From Liolophura sinensis (Eukaryota > Mollusca > Polyplacophora > Chitonida > Chitonidae): a stretch of 64,000 nt of DNA. Positions 24,401 to 31,900 of the stretch are shown here, one piece after another. Each line of letters begins with the position of its first letter. The stretch's first letter is position 1. The position numbers were made by a program, and so were the translations under genes. The stretch lies in contig NC_088303.1 in the NCBI RefSeq assembly GCF_032854445.1, positions 15,137,501-15,201,500 of the forward strand, read 5' to 3'. Below the pieces are notes generated by a model. It saw only the letters and a program-made list of their open reading frames with translations. It did no database searches and was not told the origin of the DNA.

Positions 24401-26775
24401 CATTGCATTAAGCTACATGATGCTCAGATAGCCACCAATTAAAGTTCTTAACAGGCTATAAGAGAACTATATTTAACCATTAATTATATGGGTTCTGTTT
24501 ACTTGGGTTCAAGTATCTGTTTACAAGAATGTACTATCTTCCAGAGCTGTTACTGTATTATTTCTATTCCAACCTTTTACTACTGTTTCAGTTGTCGACA
24601 GAAGTGGACCAGTTCCCGGCAATCATTCGGCGGAAGGGCCCTCCTAGAGCCTCAGCCGAAGAAAGGCAGGAGTTCTCTGAACTCTTTAACACAGACAGTG
24701 AGGACTCTGATGATGAAACTAGGTGAGACTCCACAGGGTGCAAAACTGGCAAATGACATGTATGATTAACTTTTTCAGTGGGGTGCCATTGCTTTTAAAT
24801 GAAGAGACAAATCATATACCATTAGTCATTTTGGAAGGGGGATGGAAGTAGGACTAAATTTTGATTTTGTGTGGTCCTGTTTTGTTGTTACCATGACGAC
24901 GTTATGGATCTTGCTTACTGTGAATTGTGATATATTGGTCATGCAACATTACAAAAACAGAAAGGTCTGCTTTTGAAATTTGATGTTACATACTTTATTG
25001 ATGCTTATAATTTATATACATTTGGTCTAGTGTTATTGTTTCTTTTGATAACCAAGGCTAAAAGTGCTATAGTTTTGGGTAATGTCTTGTTTATGGGGAG
25101 TAATTGTTGTGTTTTGTAATTGTTGTGTTTTATAAGCAGAAGGATATTATTCGTAAACAGTAAATACATCTGTACCTGTGCAGTGGCCATGTTGTCATAC
25201 CAGACAACATCAACTCCACCTTGTAAAAAAATTACCCTGGTTCATGCCTGTCACCTAATGAAATGGATGTACTGATAATGAGGGTGTAAGTTTATCACAA
25301 CTGGTTGGGACATCAAGCCTGTGGTCTTGCCTTAAGAATATACCAACATGATTTTACCAAAATAATGTTGTAAGCGATGTTATTAAACTCGAGACTTTCA
25401 AAACAATGTTTGAGGGTTATGTATATGTTTCAATTTCATATTTCAGATTTTTGCTGAAAGAGGAACGTGGAGAACCTTCCAGGAAGAAGCTGAAATCCTC
25501 TGGTGGGTCTGATGACAGCGAGGAATACAGGTGGGTTATAATGTAGCCATGGCACAATCATCAGTATAATCAAAACGTAAAGCGTAGAAAGAAAAAACAG
25601 AGCAGTGATGACAATGTGATAGCTGGCAAATGGTCACACGTAACCGGTGATGTACGGCCTCTTGTCATTTTACCTCAGTCAGGGTTTATTCTAACTGTTC
25701 ATGTAAATGCATAAATAGTAGTAAATTACACGCCCCTAGCAGAAATAGGTCAAAAGTAAAAATGCAGTGAAGTTAATTGCAATTTATTGGACATCACTGG
25801 TCTAGAATTACTCAGAATGCTGTGTTGTCGTCACATTTAACATAGTCACTATAAAACAATGCAGAGGGGACCTGGCCCTTACATGAACCTCAATCAGACA
25901 GTACAGATGTTATGACACCATTCATTATTATTATGAACCTCAACTACAGTTTGCACAGCCCAGTGACTACAGCACAACAAAGCACAGATGTTCTGCGCGG
26001 CACGTAACACACACAGTGCATGATCTCTAGTACAGCAGTGTTATCACACGAGGTGCATATCACAGCGGTGTTGTGGAATCGTGCTACATAGTTAATGCAC
26101 AGATCACTTTTAAACAAAGTCGTAAACTGAACATAAAGTTGTAACAGACCTGATTTGTAATATACAACATGAGGTGTACAGATTTTATGTGCACTACAAA
26201 ATGAGGTGTACAGAATTTATGTGCCCTACAAAATGAGGTGTACAGAATTTATGTGCACTACAAAATGAGGTGTACAGAATTTATGTGCACTACAAAATGA
26301 GGTGTACAGAATTAGTGTGCACTACAAAAATGAGGTGTACAGATTTTATGTGCACTACAAAATGAGGTGTACAGAATTTATGTGCACTACAAAATGAGGT
26401 GTACAGATTTTATGTGCACTACAAAATGAGGTGTACAGAATTTATGTGCACTACAAAATGAGGTGTACAGAATTTATGTGCACTACAAAATGAGGTGTAC
26501 AGAATTTATGTGCACTACCAAAATACATTCAGCAGGATAAAAATAACCATGTGTATTTAACTTCCTGCAGTGATTTTGACAGTGACGAGCTCGAACAGTT
26601 GGCTGGATCTGCTGACGATGACAGCGATAAAGAAGAACCTGATGACGATGATGATGATAATGGTGATGTAAAGGAAGGTGATGAACAAAGTGAGGAGGAA
26701 GAAGTTTCTGATGTTCCCGATAAGGAGGATGTTGTCAAGGATTTTGCTTTTTCATCAGATGAAGATGAAAACTGA
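21357..26775 (+). CDS. NOC2L: NOC2L, nucleolar complex protein 2 homolog (C-terminal exons)
   Basis: Seven exons join in phase with GT..AG introns to 894 coding bases: 297 residues and a TGA. The order of segments follows the C-terminal part of NOC2/NOC2L: the [17 protein letters not shown] motif, [54 protein letters not shown], then [17 protein letters not shown]. It ends in a long Asp/Glu/Ser-rich tail ([14 protein letters not shown]). In yeast and animals NOC2 pairs with NOC1 and NOC3 in the nucleolus and nucleoplasm to mature and move pre-60S ribosomal particles; vertebrate NOC2L is also reported as a histone-acetyltransferase inhibitor. The family is about 750 residues in human, so roughly the N-terminal 60 percent is not in the recognised exons. 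Family identity is very secure. Confidence 0.93.
21946..22047 (+). CDS. NOC2L: NOC2L exon b
   Basis: 34 codons, phase 0 at both ends. Acceptor 'gtgtattacag', donor 'gtacga'. It encodes [16 protein letters not shown] and the SHSIGFPEL motif and ends in HAVLQ. Confidence 0.93.
22487..22630 (+). CDS. NOC2L: NOC2L exon c
   Basis: 48 codons, phase 0 at both ends, from [14 protein letters not shown] to LSDKTAV. Acceptor 'cttttag', donor 'gtgagt'. The helix LKxFLKxCKxANYC is a strong family signature. Confidence 0.93.
22738..22895 (-). mobile_element. SINE-A copy in NOC2L intron c-d, minus orientation
   Basis: A well-preserved copy: 'tttatttgattggtgtttta', 'cgccgtactcaagaatattt', 'ccagcattatgg', 'cagagcccgggggaaaccc', 'acgaccatccgcaggttgc'. 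It lies antisense in the 1.1-kb intron 22631-23752. The tRNA-like head is truncated. Confidence 0.9.
23753..23866 (+). CDS. NOC2L: NOC2L exon d
   Basis: 38 codons, phase 0 at both ends, from [15 protein letters not shown] to EIAGKER. Acceptor 'tgtcatcttcag', donor 'gtaaat'. It contains the invariant-looking WRKLRDRE segment. Confidence 0.93.
24091..24340 (+). mobile_element. Full-length SINE-A copy in NOC2L intron d-e
   Basis: The best complete copy in the window. It has a tRNA-like head with 'aaggtggctagcacgg', a B-box-like 'gagttcaattcc' about 55-60 bases later, the body 'ccagctcttgctggcttcc' and 'ctccgaccataatgctgg', then 'gtataagtgaaatattcttg', 'agtatggcgtaaaacacc' and an 'aaataaataaatgaat' tail. 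The internal RNA polymerase III promoter layout supports a tRNA-derived SINE. Confidence 0.9.
24592..24722 (+). CDS. NOC2L: NOC2L exon e
   Basis: 43 codons plus two bases (phase 2 exit). Acceptor 'ctactgtttcag', donor 'gtgaga'. It encodes [21 protein letters not shown] followed by the start of the acidic region. This aligns with the FPEIKRRK..FKDLF stretch of vertebrate NOC2L. Confidence 0.9.
25447..25530 (+). CDS. NOC2L: NOC2L exon f
   Basis: 84 bases, phase 2 in and phase 2 out. Acceptor 'tcatatttcag', donor 'gtgggt'. It encodes [18 protein letters not shown] and the acidic GSDDSEEY. This part of the family is poorly conserved, so the call rests on phase continuity and composition. Confidence 0.82.
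25620..25674. repeat. Dispersed repeat, partner of 62710-62764
   Basis: Shares 'ggcaa.tggtcacacgtaac', 'cggt', '.cggc.tcttgtca' with a segment at 62710-62764 in the same orientation. The family is not recognised. It lies in the last NOC2L intron. Confidence 0.6.
26165..26520. repeat. 32-bp minisatellite in the last NOC2L intron
   Basis: About eleven near-identical copies of a unit opening 'aatgaggtgtacagaattta' and ending 'tgtgcactacaa'. The array stops about 50 bases before the acceptor of the terminal exon, so it occupies about a third of the 1040-bp intron and lies close to the likely branch-point zone. Confidence 0.95.
26571..26775 (+). CDS. NOC2L: NOC2L terminal exon
   Basis: 205 bases, phase 2 entry, acceptor 'taacttcctgcag', ending in TGA at 26773-26775. 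It encodes the acidic tail: [14 protein letters not shown], then runs of Asp and Glu, ending AFSSDEDEN. Acidic C-termini are typical of the family. The antisense open frame at 26529-26738 (Ser/Leu-rich) is a shadow of the GAT/GAC/GAA codons. Confidence 0.92.
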
Positions 26776-26955
26776 GAATGACTGTCCAGATTGCAATGCC
26801 CCTCTGATGAAGCTTTTGTGGATCATGTTATCATCAGATTCAGTCTACCTCTTTTACATGAGTTTGATCTTGTAAGCAGGTTATGGTGGTTGAATGAAAT
26901 TCATCTGTGTTGTACATTGATGGGGTAAAAAGGGTGGCCATGTAATGAGACAGAG

Positions 26956-26961
26956 AATAAA
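26956..26961 (+). promoter_or_regulatory. Candidate NOC2L polyadenylation signal
   Basis: AATAAA about 180 bases after the NOC2L stop codon. It is the first canonical hexamer in the 3' flank. Actual use cannot be judged from sequence. Confidence 0.5.
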
Positions 26962-27725
26962 GGTACTTTAGTAGACCAGGACAGGTAAATTAATAGTCAT
27001 TACAGCTGTCACAACCATAGTCCAAAGTCTTGGAATACTAGTGGAGTACTTATACATTTACAATAATGTGATCAAATTAAAGGTGGGTGACCAGTGTCAT
27101 CTCATTACATGCCTACATGTGCATGTACTTCCACATACTGCATATAACCTAAAGTTTGGTGTGTACACATGCACTTTCACAAGCACATAAAGCCATTAAA
27201 GTGATAGTTTCCTGTCAATACAACAAAGTTTTTCTGAGAAGAAGCCTGTCAGATTTCACATGTAACTCTGAAATGGCCCTATAAGTTGAATGAACCAATC
27301 AGAATCAAGCAAACTGTTTCACTTGGAAAATGCTTAACTTTATGTGAAATAATCGAAGTAAGCCGAATGGGCATAATCAGTGGAGAAGCTGAGAGGAGTA
27401 GAAGATTGTGGTGTATCTGTCAGCCACTCAGATGTGAATAACGGGTTCAGGATGAAGCCAGCTTCAGTGATACCATAAATAGAGTTGTTTATGTGAAGCA
27501 CATGTTTAATCATGTTTGCTTGAACAAAGTTTCTCTTGTTTTAAAAAGTACTTTGACACAATCCTGCTAGACATAGGAATTTCTGTTCGTGTGGTGATGT
27601 TACACCCCAAGCATTCATTCATTCTGTTTATATGAATTTTGGACGTATGTAATGCCACTTTAAATGGCATAGTGTGAATAACTGACTAACAATTATTCAC
27701 ACGGCTATGGTACACGCATTCATCT

Positions 27726-28170
27726 GAAGCAGGTTAATGCCATGCATTGCACATCCAGTTTTGTGTGATTGGTATACGTGATTTGCATATACATGTACAT
27801 GTATACATACATACATGTACATACATGTATACATACATGTATTGTATCTGAAGCAAGTGGATGCCATGCATTGCACATCCAGTTTTGTGTGATTGGTATA
27901 CATGATTTGCATATACATGTACATGTATACATACATACATGTACATACATGTATACATACATGTATTGTATCTGAAGCAAGTGGATGCCATGCATTGCAC
28001 ATCCAGTTTTGTGTGATTGGTATACATGATTTGCATATACATGTACATGTATACATACATACATGTACATACATGTATACATACATGTATTGTATCTGAA
28101 GCAGGTTAATGCCATGCATTGCACATCCAATTTTGTGTGATTGGTATACGTGATTTGCATATACATGTAT
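27726..28170. repeat. 124-bp tandem repeat, about 3.6 copies, with palindromic core
   Basis: Copies begin at 27726, 27850, 27974 and 28098 with 'gaagcaggttaatgccatgc' or 'gaagcaagtggatgccatgc'. Each unit carries 'cattgcacatccagtttt' and a self-complementary block built of 'atacatgtacatgtat' and 'acatacatgtacatacatgt'. Several long open frames on both strands arise only from the repeat. Confidence 0.95.
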
Positions 28171-28256
28171 GATGGAACAGAATAAATTTGACCCGCGAAA
28201 AGAAGAAAATGATTGCTGTCACCTACTTGCCGGTGGTGGAGGGAAGTGGTGGTGGG

Positions 28257-28277
28257 GTGGGGGGGGGGGGGGGGGGG
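28257..28277. repeat. Poly-G tract
   Basis: About 19-20 consecutive G residues within a G/T-rich patch (28230-28285). Confidence 0.9.
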
Positions 28278-28548
28278 TGGGTTGTGTCAGCAGGCTTATC
28301 TGGCCAGGCGATGAGTCTCTCTCCACCTTGGAACCAATCCCACAACCATAATATTTTCTGAAGCCGTGTTAAATAACGAATTAAATTAGGCAGGCTGAAT
28401 TCTTGATGGGGGAATTTCCCAAGACCTCATTTATGTCTGAAAATTTGTCTATTCACGAAGACACAGAGAAGGAACTTACTGGTGTATAATAAGTTCACAA
28501 ATGAAACCCTGTAGAATACTGAAAACATTTCATATCTTTGGTAGTTTC

Positions 28549-28554
28549 TTTATT
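28549..28554 (-). promoter_or_regulatory. Candidate polyadenylation signal for the EF-hand gene
   Basis: The minus strand reads AATAAA about 330 bases after the stop codon of the EF-hand gene. It is a plausible but unproven 3' end signal. Confidence 0.35.
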
Positions 28555-28756
28555 GACAGAGTAAGAGATATATTACATCACAATATTTTGGGACGAAACA
28601 GAAATATTTTGTCCAAAATGTAATTGTGAAACAAAATTTAAATGCTTTTAAACGTTAAATGTTAAACCTTTAGTGACAAATAGAACCATGCCAGATAAGA
28701 TAATATTCATGTGAGATACACATCTGCATCAGCAGTAGGCAACATTAGCATGGATT

Positions 28757-28791
28757 TGTTTTTTTTTTTTTTTTTGTTTTTTTTTTTTTTT
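28757..28791. repeat. Poly-T tract
   Basis: About 34 T residues interrupted by one G (poly-A on the minus strand). It lies immediately 3' of the fifth EF-like segment of the minus-strand gene. Confidence 0.9.
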
Positions 28792-28811
28792 CCATGTAGG
28801 ATTACGTTTTC

Positions 28812-28847
28812 TTCATGGATTAATATTCTTCCTGCATTCTTCTCGTC
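28812..28847 (-). other. Fifth EF-hand-like loop beyond the stop codon
   Basis: In the same frame as the terminal exon of the EF-hand gene, past its TAA, the sequence reads FLSHVDEKNAGRILIHEENV. The twelve-residue loop DEKNAGRILIHE has Asp at position 1, Gly at 6, Ile at 8 and Glu at 12 like an EF-hand, but Lys and Ala where calcium ligands 3 and 5 are expected. It is either decayed coding sequence or part of an alternative isoform. Confidence 0.5.
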
Positions 28848-28883
28848 GACATGACTTAGAAAGGGGCCAGAGATAGAGGGAAG

Positions 28884-28931
28884 TTAACCCACTGCAGAAC
28901 CGACTGGGATAAAGTTGGCTGTAGTAAGAAC
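28884..28931 (-). CDS. EF-hand gene exon 5 (terminal, tentative)
   Basis: Strong acceptor (a pyrimidine-rich stretch ending 'cccacag'), phase 0 entry matching the exit of exon 4, 15 codons, then TAA at 28884-28886. The same frame stays open afterwards through an EF-like loop. A second pyrimidine-rich acceptor ('ggcccctttctaag' on the minus strand) lies just upstream of that loop but would need a phase 2 donor. Confidence 0.55.
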   Translation of the reverse strand, partial: VLTTANFIPVGSAVG

Positions 28932-31900
28932 CTGTGGGAGGAAAAAGGGGCACATTGTATCTCCATCAAGATCAGCCAAAAGTGTATGAAAACACAATTT
29001 AAAGTTTAGCATTGATATAAATGACAAGTGACAATTCTCCAACACTGGACGGCACGCTGCTATGGAGAGTAAGAAAGTGTGTATGGAATTTATGTGTCTA
29101 AGTCCACTTAAATGATGTGTTTAACTCCGCTTTAACCGGGGCTAGGAGCTGTATATCGGTCGTGTTGAATTAGATATGCCACTTTGGATATATGAACAGT
29201 TGCAATCAAAGCACAACTGAGGTACGCATTTTATTATCGACAACTTATATTCTAGCATGGTGCGCGGTTTGAATATTGATTTCACTCAGTCGTCTAGAAC
29301 ATACTTTGCGTCTTTCCTACGTCATTGAAAACTGTTGACCGCTTCTCTTTGTATAATTCCGTTCTAGTTTCGTACTGTATATACTTAGTTCTTTGGTAGT
29401 TCGTGTTATTGCTGAAAGTGATTTTCGAGATATAGGTCAAAGTTTGGTCAAGTCTTAGATTTACATGTGTAAATCGTGATAAGCTTTACGTTCAGCATAT
29501 GGATACAATTGGTCGATGCCAGAAGTTATTGGCAAGTAGTAGGCCTAAGTTTCACATTGTCTCAATCAGTAACAACTTTGTTTACAACCTGAAAATCTGA
29601 TTTGTACTGCACAGGGCCCATTCCTACATGTAGCTTGCAGTGCCTCTCAGTTCAGAGCCAACTGGAAATGAACAGGGTGGAAATCGTGTGGTTGTTAACT
29701 TACCTGTGTAGACGTAAATAGCGTCAGTTTTAATTGGCGCTCAGCACATAGAAACCGCTTAAGTTGGACAATGCGTCTACATAGTGACCTTGCACCGTGT
29801 TCCAGTGAGGCAGCACAATACTTGACTACAATGTCACTAGCTACAAGGAGACACCGTCAAGATCGTATCGGGATGATGTGGAAAGTGACGATTAACAAGA
29901 AGCGATTAATGAATGTTTAATTTCAACGGACTCTTGCAGTTAAACGTCTCCGGGGACATGTGTCTCTAGATGTGTAAACGATACTTACCGCCGCTGCGTA
30001 CGTTATAAATTCGTGTTTCAGAACCTTTCCATCATCTGTAAAACAAACCGGCAGTTGGAACACACAAATTATAACATGCAATGAGGATTGCATCGAAGGT
30101 GGCAGAAGATATACACTCAAAAATTAATCAGTTAATTTCAACAGAAAGTCTGTTGTCTTGAGTGATGCTAAAATGTATTCTGCCATTGTAACTGATTATT
30201 CTGTTAAATATAACACATATATTCTATTAATTCAACATAAAGATTTCCTTAAACCAATAGGATATTATGTTGAACATGACACAGTATGACACACAGACTT
30301 TTCTGTTAAAATTAATACATTATTTTTTTACGGTTAGTACGAGTGATGCATCCCTAAAAGATTTTCCAATATATATACCAAGCCTTCGTGCTAAGTTTCG
30401 TGTACTGACAAGAAGAACACCAATGCCGTTGGTAATCTGTACACGACAGAAATCTACTTAAGAGAGCATGTTGTTGGTATAAATGCGAATGATGTAGCTA
30501 CAGGATCTCTGTGTGGATGGTCCACACCTGGATAACCAGGGACTGTATAGGAGATAACTGACATGCGTGTAGTATGGCGTAAAACACCAGTCATTGTAAG
30601 GACATGCCCGCTTTGGCATCTTTGTGGTGTCAATAGGTAACTAAAGATTGATATTATTTTAATTTTTGGACATGTTTTGGTCAGCTGGATGTGGTGCGTG
30701 GATTAATAATCCTATACATCATAAAGCCTGATTGCTGTATGTCTGTCTTTTATACAAATCTGCGATTTTTTTGTATATATCTGCATATTTTTATATCAGA
30801 ATAATGGGTGCTATATGTGAGTTATTGTTGAGAATGAAGCTTTTATTTTCGTTTAGGAGCATCTTTTGTCACGTCACGGGATGAATTGGAATGCTGAATT
30901 TGACACTTGAGTGCTTGGGGTTTAACGTCGTACTTAACAATTTTTCAGTCATATGACGACGAAGGAGTCCTTAGGGTGTATGTAAAGTGCCTCCTTGTTG
31001 TAGGACGGATTTCCACTCTTTTATCTAGTGCTGCCTCACTGAGACGACTTACCAAAGACAAGTAAGCTGCCCACCCGATCCATTATACTGATACGGTCAA
31101 CCAGTCGTTGCGCTATGCCCCTCAAAGCCAAGCGAGGAAGCTACTTTTAAGGTCTTGGGTGTGACCCGACCCAGAAATGGCCCAGGTTCTACCTCCCCCG
31201 AAGCGGACTCTCTTCCAACTTAGCTATCGGGGCCGGCACGACACGGTAGAGTCTATCTGCTAATTTTTTTTACAAAGGTGACTATATAGAATTTACAAAT
31301 CTAAACACGGTCACAGCCATGTTAAAAGATAGGAAAGAAGCGCTGTATAGTACAGTGCAGTAAAGCACTGACGTCATTTAGCACTGGGTTCTCGCAACCG
31401 CGTATTGATCATCTGAGCAAGAGAAGATCAGTAAATCAAAACATTATCTCAAAAGTTCAAACCGAATTATCCCATTCAAGTGGTGATGTAATTTGTCACA
31501 AATGGAACTGCCGTATTCACTGACACTTGACTAAGCAAAGAGGAGACTATGCAGTAGCTCTGTTAATACATTCCTAATTACTTCATACATATTAATGAGG
31601 GAGACCTGCTCAACATGGCGTGTCCTTCCTGGACAGAAAGTGTGAATAAAGAGGCCAGTAGAAAACCAGCTAAAATATTGCGTCCATCTTGGATACCAAT
31701 TTTACGTTATCCGCACTCCTAGAGGTATCAAGCGAAGGAACCGTTCACAACTCGCACTGTGAACGTCAAAACCGCCATTAAAGTGTGAAACTCCTGCAAC
31801 CATGTCAACTCTTTTTCTCTGTAATGTTGACAGTAGCCCTAGCGAACAAGACTCTATGTCAACTAATGCCTATGAACATCCCAGAGCACGTAACAATGAA

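Noticed and set aside
29705-29760. Possible extra exon of the EF-hand gene (donor-like 'gtaagt' on minus strand)
   Set aside because: Contains 'ggcgctcagcac', a piece of the SINE-B2 body. The encoded residues do not resemble an EF-hand.
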